A stretch of DNA of 64,000 nucleotides from Streptomyces sp. NRRL B-1347 (GCF_000720325.1 NZ_JOJM01000044.1:1-64000); one strand, 5' to 3'. Shown: positions 39,204 to 50,163, counted from the stretch's first letter. The notes: generated from the letters alone by a model not told the origin. Numbers and translations are program-made.

Positions 39204-40571
39204 TCACTCGCCGCCCGTCACGACTGCCAGGGCCGTCGCCGGATCGTGGGCCGCCGGTCCCGCGGGCGTCCAGCTACCGTGCTCCTTGCGGTACGGCCAC
39301 CAGCGGCCGTCGTGCCCCTGGCGGAGCTGGGCGTCGGCACCGACGACCGTCCAGCGGTTGGCGGCGGCGCGCAGCGTCGGCCGCTCGTCCTCGTCCCACG
39401 CCGCGTCGAGCGCGGCACGCGCGCGTGCCAGGGCCTCGCCTTCCGGAATCCACTCCTCCTCCAGTACGGCGAGCGCACCCCGTCCACCGAACTCCCACGC
39501 TCGTACGGCACGCGCGAGCCCGTCCCTGTCCCTGCCCGAGCCTTCCGCCAGCCGGGCGCCGATCGCCGTGGGCGCGGCCGTCGCAAGGCGCACGGCGTCC
39601 TCGGCGAGTGCCAACTCGGCTTCGACGGGCAGCCCTTCGTGGCCGGGGGAGAGGGCCTCGGCGAGCAGTCGGTGCGCCTCGGCCGCCGTGCGGGCCGCGA
39701 GGAACGCGAGCGCCGGCACGTCGACGCCGGGCGCGGGATCCGTCTCCGTGTCCAGGGACGGCGGCAGGCCCGGTTCTGAGGGCAGCGGAGGCAGCTCGGG
39801 CAGCGGAGGCAGGATCACCCCGTCCGCGTACGCCTGGGCGGCGTCCACGCCCTCCTGAGCGGTGTCGGCGGCCACCGCCTGAGGGGCGGCTTCGACATCC
39901 TGGCCCGCGACACTGCGCACTTGCAGTTCGTCGAGGAGCTCACGCTCGCCGCGGCCCCGCATCAGGAGCAGGACGAAGGGATCCTGGTCGAGCAGCCGCG
40001 CCACCTGGTAGCAGAGCGCGGCCGTGTGCCCGCAGTGGTCCCACGCCTCGCAGTCGCACTCCGGCTCCAGATCGCCGATGCCCGGCAGGAGTTCGACGCC
40101 CGCCGCCGCCGCGTCCTCCACCAGGTGGGGAGGCATGTCCCGGTCGAGCAGCGCGGCGATGTGCCCGGCCCGCTCGACGGTCATGCCCAGGAAGTGGTCC
40201 CACTCCTGCGGACTCAGCCGCTGGAGCAGCACGTCCGAGCGGTGCGGCGTGCCGTCCTTGTCCTGGACGAGCGCCGTGATGCGTCCGGGGCGTACGGAGA
40301 CCGCGCCCACGGCTCCCGCGCGCGCCAGTCTGCGGCCGGTCTTGAGCTGCGCGGTGTCCAGGGCCGTGTCCTCCAGGGCCTGCATCCAGGCGCGCCCCCA
40401 CCAGGTCTCCGCGAAGCCCCGCCCGTGCGCGGGCGGCAGGGCGGCGAAGGTCCGCTCGCTGTCGCCCGTCGTCGGCTCGCCGTCGTACGCCGTCAAATGG
40501 TCACTCCCGTCGGTGTCGCTCATGCCGTCCTCGTGCGCCCCTGGGCGGGCCTCGTCGTACGCGTCGCTCAT
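39204..40571 (-). CDS. SWIM zinc-finger protein
   Basis: This 455-residue protein pairs with the SNF2 helicase. The SWIM zinc finger CDCEAWDHCGHTAALCYQ lies near 167. Before it come FAETWWGRAWMQALED and GAVSVRPGRITALVQD, features of the Streptomyces SWIM family next to helicases. The C-terminal part is acidic and Pro-rich, then helical. The start ATG at 40571 overlaps the helicase stop (ATGA). The two presumably act together on DNA or chromatin, but the exact role is unknown. Confidence 0.9.
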   Translation of the reverse strand: MSDAYDEARPGAHEDGMSDTDGSDHLTAYDGEPTTGDSERTFAALPPAHGRGFAETWWGRAWMQALEDTALDTAQLKTGRRLARAGAVGAVSVRPGRITALVQDKDGTPHRSDVLLQRLSPQEWDHFLGMTVERAGHIAALLDRDMPPHLVEDAAAAGVELLPGIGDLEPECDCEAWDHCGHTAALCYQVARLLDQDPFVLLLMRGRGERELLDELQVRSVAGQDVEAAPQAVAADTAQEGVDAAQAYADGVILPPLPELPPLPSEPGLPPSLDTETDPAPGVDVPALAFLAARTAAEAHRLLAEALSPGHEGLPVEAELALAEDAVRLATAAPTAIGARLAEGSGRDRDGLARAVRAWEFGGRGALAVLEEEWIPEGEALARARAALDAAWDEDERPTLRAAANRWTVVGADAQLRQGHDGRWWPYRKEHGSWTPAGPAAHDPATALAVVTGGE

Positions 40572-43441
40572 CGCGCACCCCCTCGCAGCTCCACCAGGTC
40601 GGCCAGCTCGGCGTCGGTCAGCTCGGTCAGGGCCGCCTCGCCGGAACCGAGGACGGCGTCGGCCAACTCGCGCTTGCGCAGCAGCATCTCGGCGATGCGG
40701 TCTTCGATCGTGCCCTCGGCGATCAGGCGGTGCACTTGGACGGGCTGCGTCTGGCCGATGCGGTAGGCGCGGTCGGTGGCCTGCGCCTCCACGGCCGGGT
40801 TCCACCAGCGGTCGTAGTGCACGACGTGCTCGGCCCGCGTGAGGTTCAGGCCCGTGCCGGCGGCCTTCAACGACAGCAAGAAGACCGGCACTTCCCCGTC
40901 CTGGAAGCGCTGCACCATCGCCTCGCGTTGGGCGATCGGGGTGCCACCGTGCAGGAACTGGGTCGGGACGCCACGCGCCGCCAGGTGCTGTTCGATGAGC
41001 CGCGCCATCTGCACGTACTGGGTGAACACGAGGACGCCCGCGTCCTCCGCCAGGATCGTGTCGAGCAACTCGTCCAGGAGCTCCAGCTTCCCCGAGCGGC
41101 CGGTGAGACGGGGCGCGTCCTCCTTGAGGTACTGCGCGGGGTGGTTGCAGATCTGCTTCAGGCCGGTGAACAGCTTGACGATCAGACCGCGGCGGGCGAA
41201 GCCGTCCGCACCGGAGATGTCCGCGAGCGCCTCGCGCACCACCGCTTCGTACAGGCCCGCCTGTTCGGTGCTGAGCGACACCGCGCGGTCGGTCTCCGTC
41301 TTGGGCGGCAGCTCCGGGGCGATGCCCGGGTCGGACTTGCGGCGCCGCAGCAGGAAGGGGCGCACCAGGTTGGCGAGCCGCTCGGCCGCGGCCGGGTCCG
41401 TGCCGCTCTCGACGGCCTGGGCGTAGCGGGTGCGGAAGGTGCTGAGCCTGCCGAGAAGGCCGGGGGTCGTCCAGTCGAGGATCGCCCACAGCTCGGAGAG
41501 GTTGTTCTCCACCGGGGTGCCGGTGAGCGCCACGCGCGCGCGTGCTCCGATGGCGCGCAGCTGCTTGGCCGTCGCGGAGTACGGGTTCTTGACGTGCTGG
41601 GCCTCGTCGGCGACCACCAGGCCCCAGTCGACTTCGGAGAGCCGCTCCGCGTCCAGGCGCATCGTCCCGTAGGTGGTCAGGACGAACTCGCCGTCGGCCA
41701 GGTCCTCCAGACCGCGCTGGGCGCCGTGGAAACGGCGCACCGCCGTGCCGGGCGCGAACTTCTGGATCTCGCGCTGCCAGTTGCCCATCAAGGACGTGGG
41801 GCACACGACGAGGGTGGGTCCCGTCGTGGCCTCCTCGCTCTGGCGGTGGAGGTGCAGCGAGATCAGCGTGATGGTCTTGCCCAGGCCCATGTCGTCGGCG
41901 AGGCAGCCGCCGAGTCCCAGGGAGGTCATCCGGGCCAGCCAGTTCAGGCCGCGCAGCTGGTAGTCGCGCAGGTCGGCGGCGAGCGCGGCGGGCTGCCCGA
42001 CGGGCTCCATGCCCTCGGGGTCCGCGAGGCGCTCGCGCAGCGTCGCGAGCCATCCGGTGGGCTGGATGTCGACACGACGGCCGTCGACTTCGGTGCTGCC
42101 CGTCAGGGCGGCGCTCAGCGCGTCGATGGGGGTGACCTTGCGGTCCTGCTGTGCGAGGGCCCGGCGCGCCTCTTCCGGGTTGATGAGCACCCACTGGTCG
42201 CGCAGCCTGACCACGGGCCGGTTCGACTCCGCGAGCCGGTCGAGTTCCTCGCGGGTCAGCTGCTGGTCGCCCAGGGCGAAGCGCCAGTTGAAGGCGAGCA
42301 GCGCGTTGGCGGAGAGGTACGACGGCGTGTCCGACGTCAGCTTGTCGGGGCCCTTGGGGGCATCGCCGTCGTCGTCCGGGCCGATCACGGCGCGTGCGGT
42401 GAGGCTGCGCGCGAGCTCCCGCGGCCAGTGCACGTCGACGCCCGCCACGGCGAGCACGCGCGCGCCTTCACCGAGGAGGGCCGTTACCTCCTCGTCGGCC
42501 AGCTCGATGGCATCGGGGACCGTCGCCTGCAACAGCGGGCCGAGCGGCGACCACGCGCGTGTGGCACGCCGTAGGGCCAGCAGTGCGTCCATACGGGCTC
42601 GCGGACCGAAGGCCTCCGCCGCGGCCCCGGAGCCGGACCACACCTCCGCGGCGTCGGCGACGAGCGACGGGTCGCTGACGCTGTGGATCTGCACCACGGC
42701 CCGGAAGGGCAGTCGCGTCTCCTGGGAGGACTCGGCGAGGAGCCCCGGGACCTCGACCCGCAGGGAGATCCGCACCCCCGCGTCGTGCCCGGCCGCGACG
42801 TCCGCGGCCCAGGCGCGCTGCTCCGGCACGTGCTGCGGTTCGGGCGCGGCGAAGGCCCGGTGGCCCGCGGCCGGTACGGCGGCGGGGGAGCGCGGCAGGG
42901 TGTCGGCGACCGCGTCCAGGAACTGGCGCAGCAGCCGCTCGGGCGCGGGCAGCCGCGGCGGCGCGGCCCCGTCGAGCGGGACCGCGTGCGCCGCGGGGGG
43001 CATCGCGGCGGCGAGGTCGCGCAGTCGCTCCAGATCCCCGGCGCCGAGCGGGCCCGCGCGCCAGGCGTCGTGGTCGCTGTCGGTGAGTCCCGGCAGCAGC
43101 AGCCCCCGGGCGGCCAGTTGCAGCGCGAGCACGGCGGCCGTGCCCCAGAAGGCGGCGGTCGGATGAGCCCCGGAGGCGGCCCGCACGCGCGTGAGGACGG
43201 GCAGAGCGACCCGTACCGGGAGCAGTACCGCCGGTACGACATGGAGGTGGACACCGTCGTCGTCCGGCACTGCGACGGTCAGGTCCTGGACGGTGCCCGC
43301 GGCCGTGGTGGGCGGGGCGTCGTCGTCCGGGTGCCAGAAGGCGACGTGCCCGGTCCGCCCGGGGTCACCGGGTACGAAGACGACGGAGCACTGAGAGAGT
43401 TCTGAGATCTCGGAGGGAGTGACAGCGGGGAGCCTGTGCAC
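40568..43441 (-). CDS. SNF2-family DNA-dependent ATPase (helicase)
   Basis: This large ATPase has about 957 residues. The N-terminal half carries the bacterial SNF2-associated region. The motor follows: Walker A LADDMGLGKTITL near 521, Walker B VVADEAQHVKNP near 617, motif V-like VFTQYVQMARLIEQHL near 800, and motif VI ATDRAYRIGQTQPVQVHRL near 895. It should move along or remodel protein-DNA complexes, perhaps in repair or recombination. I chose GTG 43441 (VHRLPAVTPSEIS), which has GAGGA 13 bases upstream; the frame extends further up, but without a likely start. Overlap with the SWIM gene indicates one operon. Confidence 0.92.
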   Translation of the reverse strand: MHRLPAVTPSEISELSQCSVVFVPGDPGRTGHVAFWHPDDDAPPTTAAGTVQDLTVAVPDDDGVHLHVVPAVLLPVRVALPVLTRVRAASGAHPTAAFWGTAAVLALQLAARGLLLPGLTDSDHDAWRAGPLGAGDLERLRDLAAAMPPAAHAVPLDGAAPPRLPAPERLLRQFLDAVADTLPRSPAAVPAAGHRAFAAPEPQHVPEQRAWAADVAAGHDAGVRISLRVEVPGLLAESSQETRLPFRAVVQIHSVSDPSLVADAAEVWSGSGAAAEAFGPRARMDALLALRRATRAWSPLGPLLQATVPDAIELADEEVTALLGEGARVLAVAGVDVHWPRELARSLTARAVIGPDDDGDAPKGPDKLTSDTPSYLSANALLAFNWRFALGDQQLTREELDRLAESNRPVVRLRDQWVLINPEEARRALAQQDRKVTPIDALSAALTGSTEVDGRRVDIQPTGWLATLRERLADPEGMEPVGQPAALAADLRDYQLRGLNWLARMTSLGLGGCLADDMGLGKTITLISLHLHRQSEEATTGPTLVVCPTSLMGNWQREIQKFAPGTAVRRFHGAQRGLEDLADGEFVLTTYGTMRLDAERLSEVDWGLVVADEAQHVKNPYSATAKQLRAIGARARVALTGTPVENNLSELWAILDWTTPGLLGRLSTFRTRYAQAVESGTDPAAAERLANLVRPFLLRRRKSDPGIAPELPPKTETDRAVSLSTEQAGLYEAVVREALADISGADGFARRGLIVKLFTGLKQICNHPAQYLKEDAPRLTGRSGKLELLDELLDTILAEDAGVLVFTQYVQMARLIEQHLAARGVPTQFLHGGTPIAQREAMVQRFQDGEVPVFLLSLKAAGTGLNLTRAEHVVHYDRWWNPAVEAQATDRAYRIGQTQPVQVHRLIAEGTIEDRIAEMLLRKRELADAVLGSGEAALTELTDAELADLVELRGGAR

Positions 43442-43689
43442 AGCGATGGCGCATTCCTCAAATTTGACTAATGAGACCGGAGCGGCCGAGAGTACAACAC
43501 GATTCCGGACCTGCGGGCTTCGTGAGGCCGTGATCCCGATCACTCTCGGTGGTGAGGGTGTACTCAGCACCCCTATGGCCCCCTGCTGGCACCCCGCCCG
43601 ATACGGGTGGTGGCGCCATGGTCGCCAACGGTCACTGATCCGTACGTTTCCTGAGGTCAGCCCATCCTCGTGGAGCCGGAGAATCGACC

Positions 43690-44745
43690 ATGCCCCAGGC
43701 CAGCACAGCCGTCATGGCCCGCCCCGCGGGCGCGTCCAGGCAGCCGTCCGCCGGAAGTGACTTCGCCCCGCTGTTGCGCACCGTCAAGTCCCAGGGACTC
43801 CTGGAGCGGCGCACCGGCTGGTACGCCCGCAGCATGATCGTCAACGCGGCGGCGCTGACGGCGGTGGCGGTGGGCATGTTCGCCTTGGGGCACACCTGGT
43901 GGGTCCTGCTGCTGGCCCCGGCTCTGTCCGTGCTGTGCGTCCGTACCGCGTTCATCGGCCATGACGCCGGGCACTCCCAGATCACCGGCAACCGTACGGC
44001 CGCCAGGCTGATCGGGCTCTTCCACGGCAACCTCCTGCTGGGCATGAGCGTGAGCTGGTGGAACGACAAGCACAACCGTCACCACGCCAACCCCAACCAC
44101 ATCGACAAGGATCCTGACGTCGCCGCCGACGTCCTGGTGTTCACCAGCAAGCAGGCCGGGGTCCGCGTCGGCTTCCGGCGCTGGCTCACCCGCCACCAGG
44201 CCTGGCTGTTCTTCCCGCTCACGCTGCTGCAGGGCATCGCCATGAAGGTGTACGGCTTCCGGGACCTGCGCCGTCAGAGCCCGCGCGGACGCGTGGTGGA
44301 AGGCGCTCTCCTGGTGGCCCACCTCGTGGGCTACGGGGCCCTGCTCCTGACCGCGATGCCCCTGGGGCACGCCCTCGCGTTCGCCGCCCTCCACCAGGCC
44401 CTGTTCGGCCTGCACCTGGGCATGGCCTTCGCGCCCAACCACAAGGGCATGGAGATGCCCGACCCGGACGGCGAGCGGTGGGGGCACCTCCAGCGGCAGG
44501 TGCTCACCTCCCGGAACATCCGTGGCGGCGAGGTCACCGACTGGCTCCTCGGCGGCCTCAACTACCAGATCGAGCACCACCTCTTTCCGAGCATGCCCCG
44601 CCCGCACCTGCGGCTCGCCCAGCCACTGGTCCGCGCACACTGCCATGCTGTGGGTATGCCTTACGCAGAGACCGGCCTGATCGATTCCTACCGGCAGGTG
44701 CTTCGCCACATGTACGAGGTGGGGGAGCCGCTCAGGGCGGAGTGA
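43690..44745 (+). CDS. Fatty acid desaturase
   Basis: This membrane di-iron desaturase has 351 residues. The three histidine boxes are HDAGH near 97, HNRHH near 134 and QIEHH near 297. The last box with glutamine is typical of the acyl-lipid/front-end type. Membrane helices lie near 50-85 and 165-240. It introduces a double bond in fatty acyl chains of membrane lipids and needs an electron donor, which is not encoded nearby. The ATG is preceded by GGAG eight bases upstream. It is divergent from the helicase across 250 bp of promoter DNA. Confidence 0.92.
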   Translation: MPQASTAVMARPAGASRQPSAGSDFAPLLRTVKSQGLLERRTGWYARSMIVNAAALTAVAVGMFALGHTWWVLLLAPALSVLCVRTAFIGHDAGHSQITGNRTAARLIGLFHGNLLLGMSVSWWNDKHNRHHANPNHIDKDPDVAADVLVFTSKQAGVRVGFRRWLTRHQAWLFFPLTLLQGIAMKVYGFRDLRRQSPRGRVVEGALLVAHLVGYGALLLTAMPLGHALAFAALHQALFGLHLGMAFAPNHKGMEMPDPDGERWGHLQRQVLTSRNIRGGEVTDWLLGGLNYQIEHHLFPSMPRPHLRLAQPLVRAHCHAVGMPYAETGLIDSYRQVLRHMYEVGEPLRAE

Positions 44746-44909
44746 CGCCGAGTGGCCCGGAGGGCGTCGAGGAGTTCCCGGGCACGACTCGGGGTTCTCT
44801 CGGGGTCGCACCTCAGGGGCCGGTCAGGGTCGCGTCCTGGAACTGGGCAAGGGGCCGATCCCGTTTCTCAAGGCAGAGAGCGGCAAAAGCCGCGAAGGAG
44901 GCGACGGAC

Positions 44910-45092
44910 ATGTCGAAGAAAGCGAAGATCGCCGCAGGAGGCGTGGCGGCAGGGCTCATCCTGCTGATCTGGCTGCCCTGGTGGATTGCCTTCCTGATCG
45001 TGATCGGCATCCCGGCGGCGGCCTATCTGACACTCGACCCCTCACAGCGACGCAGGCTGCGCCGCGTCAGCCGCAAGGAGCTCGGCCGCTGA
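44910..45092 (+). CDS. Small membrane protein, 60 aa
   Basis: A short gene with a strong ribosome site (AAGGAGG, seven bases before ATG). It encodes MSKKAKIAAGG followed by one long or hairpin-like hydrophobic stretch, LILLIWLPWWIAFLIVIGIP, and a basic tail (RRRLRRVSRKELGR). The positive ends suggest a membrane-anchored protein with cytoplasmic tails. No family is recognised. It lies 164 bp after the desaturase in the same direction and may be co-transcribed with it. Confidence 0.75.
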   Translation: MSKKAKIAAGGVAAGLILLIWLPWWIAFLIVIGIPAAAYLTLDPSQRRRLRRVSRKELGR

Positions 45093-45630
45093 GTGGCCGC
45101 GGCTGCCCGGCCTTCGTAGCGGGCGGTGCAGGTCCGCTGGCCGCTGCTCCGCCCACGGCATGCGATACGCGACGGGCCCGCTGTGGGCGGAGCGCAGAGG
45201 GGTGGGGCAGGCGAGGAAGCCCCGGCCCGTAGGCGCGGTGTGACGCGCGCGTGAGGCGCCGCAGGTGCGAGACGGCTCAGGGGGGAGGAGCTCAGGGGCA
45301 ACAAGGTCCGCGAGGAGAAGGGCCAGGGACGGCAAGGTCCAGAGCGGAGGCGGCAGCGGAGGAGAGGGGGAGGGGGCTCGGAAACTACAAGGCTCAGAGG
45401 CGCCAAGGTCCAGAGACAGCAGGTGACGGCAGGTCCAGAGACGCCAAGGTTCAGAGGCGCCACGATCCATGACGTCAAGGCGCAGAGACACCAAGGCTCA
45501 GAGAAGACAAAGCCCAGCAGGGAGAAAACTCGCCGAGATCGAAAACCCGTTGCGTCAGCCGGGCACGGCCCCGCACCATGGCGCCCATGACTTCCGGAAA
45601 GGAGGCCCAGCGATCCCACGGTGATCGCTG
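45093..45630. repeat. Gene-free region with degenerate 16-bp repeats
   Basis: A 538-bp gap without a supported gene. From about 45384 to 45505 a unit close to CAGAGGCGCCAAGGTC recurs about six times with irregular spacing and sequence drift; looser copies extend back to about 45284. It precedes the large repeat protein. Function is unknown. Confidence 0.55.
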
Positions 45631-48600
45631 ATGGCCGCACACGAAGCGTCGTCACAGACGCGCCACGTCAAGAACCAGACCACACCCGAGAGCGCCCCGG
45701 CACCTCTGACGCCGGCCTGGCTGAGGTACCACTTCGACCCGCTGCCCTTCCCGGCACGCACCAGCGCGCTCGCGCGCTACGCCCGCACCCTCGCCCCGGC
45801 CGCATACGACTCCCTGCACCACGCCCTCGATGCCGGTACGCCGGACGAGCGGCACGCCGCGCTCTTCCTCGCCGTCGCCCGTCGCGACCTCACCACCGTC
45901 GCCGACGCCCTGACCGACCCGCTGTTGCGCCGCCGCGCCCTGGCGGCGGCCATCCGGCTGCCCATCGCCGACGAGGCCCTGGAGCAGCTCGCGCTGAGCC
46001 CCGTGGGCGCGGCTCGGCACGAGACGTACCGCGTCTTGCGGCACAGCCGCCGCTCCGCCCTCGCGGCGCGTCTCCTGCCCGCCGTGCACCAGCAGTACGG
46101 CGCGCGGGACGCCGCCCTGCTCCTGCCCGCATGTCCCGCCGAAACCGTCGCGGACTGGCTGCCTCGGCTCGATCCGCCCTCTGGCGTGCTGCACACGCTG
46201 GCCCGCACAGCGCCACGGGCGGTCGCGGGGCTGCTCGTCTCCCGTTCCCAGGGCACATCGCGTCACCGTCGTTGCGCCACGGGCGGTCACCGCGCGGTGG
46301 CGAGCCTCGCCGCGCGGCGCGACCGGGACGCCGCACTGCTCCTGCTCGACCAAACCCCCGACCTGGTGTCCGGGCCTGCGGCCCGCCACCTGCTGCGGTG
46401 GCCCGACCGCGTGCTGGAGATCCTGCGCGATGCGCCCCCCGGGGAGGACGGATCGCCGCGCGAACTCTCCCTGCCGCCCGGGCCCTTGCCGCCCTCCGTG
46501 CGTCGCGCCCTGCGCGCTCTCCCGCCCGAGGATCTGGTGGATCTCGCGCGACGCTGCCCGCCGACCCGTGTCGGCACCGGCCGTTCCCGTCGCGTGGAGG
46601 TAGCCCCGGACGGCCTGTTGGCGCTGCTGCCCGCGCCGGAGCGGGACCGGCTGGTCAGTGAACGGACAGCGCGGTCGCGCGCTGTCCGTGGCGTCCCGCT
46701 GCCCACGCTCGCGGCCCTGGCCGCGGCCGACCGCGCGCCTGGTGGGCCCGTGGGTGGAGCGCTGGTCGCGCCGGGACTGGATGGTGTGCCGCCTCGCCCC
46801 CGCGCTGCCGCTCGCGCAAGGCGAACCGTTGCTCCGTGCCCTCGCCGAAGGCCATCGCGCACACCTGCGTGCCCTGGCCTGGCCCGCGCTCCTCGCCTGC
46901 GCCGAACTCGAAGGCGATCCGGATGAGTTCGCCCGCGTCGTCGGTGACTGCGAGCGGGCATGGCACGACCAGGACGAGGTGCGCCGTGCTGCTCTGGAGC
47001 AGTTGTCCGGTGCCCCCGGGCGGCTCCTGGCGGCTCTCCCGGACCGCGTACTGCGCGACGCCGCGGTGACGACCGTGCAGTCCCGCGACTCGACCGCCGG
47101 AACGTTGGCCGCGGCCGACACGTTGCTGCGCCGGGCCGTCCACAGCGCGGCGTCGAGAGGGGGCGTGCGCCGCGCCGCCTACGCCGCGGAGTTGCTGGGC
47201 CACGTCGTCAGCGACCCGCGCCTCACGCGGTCGCCCCGCCCCCTGCGCGTCGACAGAGCGACCGCGCAAGCCATCTGGAACGCCACGCCGCCAGAGACAC
47301 GCGCGCGTGCCGACCTGCGCGTCCACCTCGCCGCGCTCCTGGCACCCCACCTGGACGCCCTGCCCGACCTCGACGCCCTGGTGCGCCAGACCGCGCTGGA
47401 GGACGACGACCCGCAGCTCGCGGCGCGCGCGGCGGCCACCTGGGTGGCCCCGGGGCCGCTACGGGAACAGCGCTGCGCCGAACTGGTCGGCATCGACGCC
47501 TCGTTCGCGACACTGCCGCGCGTCCTGGACGTCCTCGCCGCCCGCCGCACCGACCTCCTGAGCGATCTCCTCGCAGCCGCTCCCGAAGGTCTGACCGGCC
47601 GTGTGCGGCCCCGCGCCGCCGCCTGGACTCCCCGGCTGCGCGCGGGCGTCGTAGGCCGCTGGCTGCCCGCACAGCGCCACGCCTGGGAGGCACACCACGC
47701 CGAGGTCGCCCAAGATCCGCACGCCCCGTTGCGCGCCCGCGCCGACGCGGCCGCCCACCTGCGTGACCCGAGTCTGCTCACCGCGCTCGCCGACACGGCA
47801 CCCCAACCGGTCGCGGCTGCCGCACTCGGAGCGCTGGGGTCGGCCATGGAACCGCTCCTGGGCGATCAGCACACGGTGTACGGCGCCGCGACGCCCGGAA
47901 GCGAGCCCGTCCTCGACACCCTGCTGCGCCATGCCGCGACGGGCGGCGTCCGCGGGCGCGCGGCCATGGGTGCCCTGCGGAGCCTCCTGAAGGCCCTGCC
48001 CGAGCGGGACGCCCTCATGCTGCTCGCGCCGGTCGCGTGCGCTGCGGACACCCCGGTGGGCTCCCGCAAGGAAGCCGCTCGCGCACTGGCCGAACTGCCC
48101 GGGGAGGCGGCCCATGACGCGCTGGTGTCCGCCTGGGACGCGCCACGGCAACACCGTGACGTGCGTGCCGTCCTGGCGCTCGCCCTCGTGGCCACGATCG
48201 ACCGCCCCGGAATCGCCGATCGGCTGCTGCGGGGTGCCACCGAACCCGCCGTGCGCGAGGCGATCGTCCACACGCGCGTGGGGCCCGTCAGGGACTCCAT
48301 GACCCAGGCCTACCGCACGTTCCTGACCCGCCTCTTGAAGGAAACAGACGATGAGACCGCCGTCGCCGTGTGCAGGGCCCTGCCGGCCTGGTGTGCGCCG
48401 GACAGCGACGACGTCCTGCGGGCGTTGGTCGCTGTGGCCGTTGACCCGGCGCGCAGCCGACGCCAGTGGAACGCGGCGGCACGGGAGCTGATCTGGCTTC
48501 CCCTCGGCCCGTCCGGCCTCCGCGTCCTCGCTGACGCCTTCCAGGAGCTGCGACAGCGGGGGATTGCGGCCGACCGGCAGGTGAGGGAGGACGCCGTGCG

Positions 48601-49075
48601 CCGTCTTGCGGGCATCGCCGACGCCTTGTCGCGGGCCCAGCACGCGACCGTGGAGACCCTGCCCGTCATTGACGAACTCGCAGCGGCTCTGTGCGCGGTC
48701 GGACTGCGACGCGGGGCGGCCCGACTCCTGTGGGACACCTGCCTGGCCGCGCTGCGGCACGGCCGGTGCGACCGGGAACGCTGGGAAGGACTGCTCAGTC
48801 TGGTCGAGGAACGCCCTGAGCGGCTCGCCCTCAGCGGCGAGCCGTATCTGGACGTCGACGCCCCGCGTGCCAGGAGCGCACTACTCAACGCCGCCCGGCT
48901 CCTGCGAGAACGCGGCACCCCGGTATCGGGCCTCATGGCCCTCACGTTGGTGAACGCCGGTGGCCAGGCGGCTTCTTGGGAGGACGCCTGGATGGGCGAA
49001 CTGGAGGCTCTGCGACGCCACGAGGACGGCGACACGGCGACCGCCGCGCTCCTCCTGGACACCGGAAGACGCTGA
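45631..49075 (+). pseudogene. Large HEAT-like repeat protein interrupted by one frameshift
   Basis: Two consecutive frames together give one ~1145-residue helical repeat protein. The first runs from MAAHEASSQTRHVKN and stays protein-like up to LPTLAALAAADRA near 46735. The second becomes protein-like there with RLVGPWVERWSRRDWMVCRL and continues to the TGA at 49075. The break lies in the GC-rich run around 46725-46745 and needs a single-base change. Both halves are Ala/Leu/Arg-rich helical repeats of the kind seen in uncharacterised Streptomyces proteins. It may be a true pseudogene or a sequence error; the second half alone could start at 46658. Another doubtful patch is near 46250 (SQGTSRHRRCATGGH). 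Function unknown. Confidence 0.7.
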
Positions 49076-49151
49076 ACCGCCCTGCCAGGGAGGAGCCGCA
49101 GACCAGATCCCCCTGAGAGCCGCCGCCCGCCGCCCCACCCCGGGAGGAACA

Positions 49152-49183
49152 CCCTCCTAGGGAGGATCACCTCCCTAGGAGGG
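49152..49183. terminator. Bidirectional hairpin between convergent genes
   Basis: Perfect 14-bp arms, the left one CCCTCCTAGGGAGG, around a 4-base loop (ATCA). It contains the stop codon of the minus-strand gene at 49175 and lies 77 bp after the repeat-protein stop, so it can end both transcripts. Confidence 0.85.
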
Positions 49184-50029
49184 GCGTACCGCCATCCTGT
49201 CGAGCGCTGCGAGGAGGCCGGGGAGTTCGGGGCCGCGCCCCACCGGAAGCACCTCGCCCGGCTCCTCGTCGAGCAGCACGAACGCGATGTCGTCGGTCCT
49301 GGCGACCATGGACCAGCCGGGACCGTCGGCACGCAGGGTACGGGCCTCCCCGGAGGCGAACGACGACCGGACCCGGCCGAGGGGAGGAGGCGTCTCCACG
49401 TAGGCACGCACTTCGGCCAGGACGCGCCGTACGCCCGTCAACGGCTCCGCGTGCGCGGCCTCGGCGGCCACCGCTGGGAAGTCGTCCCGCGGTTGCTCGC
49501 CCCCGGACCCGGTGCCCGTCGTGAAGTCGGTGTCGTCGATCTGCTCGCGCCAGGCGGCCCACTGCAGGGCGATCTCGTCGGCACCGAGGCGCCGCTGCGC
49601 GGGCCCCCACGCGTCCGCCTCCGGTGGCGCCAGGGGCGCGCGGTGGGGCCGGCCGGGTTCGGGCTCCGGGTCGTGCGGCGCGGGCACGCCCGGCGCGGCA
49701 ACGGCCACCGCGAGCGGCCAGCCCGGCAGCGCCTCGACCACGGTGCGCTCGCCCGGCGACAGGTCGTACTCCATGCCGCAGTCCCACGCCGCGATCGCGA
49801 CGGCGACGAGCGAGACGTCGTCGGTCACGACCGTCCAGCGCGCGCCGGCGCCGTCCTGGCCGAGCACCAAGCCGTATCCGGCGGCCACCGGCGGCAGGCC
49901 GAGGGCCGCACAGGCCTCCGGGTAGTCGTCGCCGAGCACGCTGGGGAACTTCGCGGGCGTCAGCAGCACCGCCGTCAGTACGTACAGGGCGTCGTCATCG
50001 GCGGCGACGGCGTCGTCCGTTCCGGCCAT
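49175..50029 (-). CDS. Conserved hypothetical protein, 284 aa
   Basis: I recognise no named family. It is acidic and soluble, starting MAGTDDAVAADDDALYVL. It has WTVVTDDVSLVAVAIAAWDCGMEY near 85, a Pro-rich linker near 130, WAAWREQIDDTDF near 160, and a C-terminal domain with WSMVARTDDIAFVLLDEEP near 245. There is no signal or membrane segment. The start at ATG 50029 has GGGAGG five bases upstream. It could be an immunity- or stress-type cytosolic protein, but nothing proves it. Confidence 0.65.
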   Translation of the reverse strand: MAGTDDAVAADDDALYVLTAVLLTPAKFPSVLGDDYPEACAALGLPPVAAGYGLVLGQDGAGARWTVVTDDVSLVAVAIAAWDCGMEYDLSPGERTVVEALPGWPLAVAVAAPGVPAPHDPEPEPGRPHRAPLAPPEADAWGPAQRRLGADEIALQWAAWREQIDDTDFTTGTGSGGEQPRDDFPAVAAEAAHAEPLTGVRRVLAEVRAYVETPPPLGRVRSSFASGEARTLRADGPGWSMVARTDDIAFVLLDEEPGEVLPVGRGPELPGLLAALDRMAVRPS

Positions 50030-50163
50030 GCAGGCCTCCCCATCACTGCCCACTTGTTTCTCCGGCGGCGCACCATAACCACTGGCCCCAGGCGTCGTCG
50101 AGGGGGCGGTGACCAGGAAAATCCGCTCGTCTGCCGGTACAGGAGCCCGCTACGGTGCTTGTC

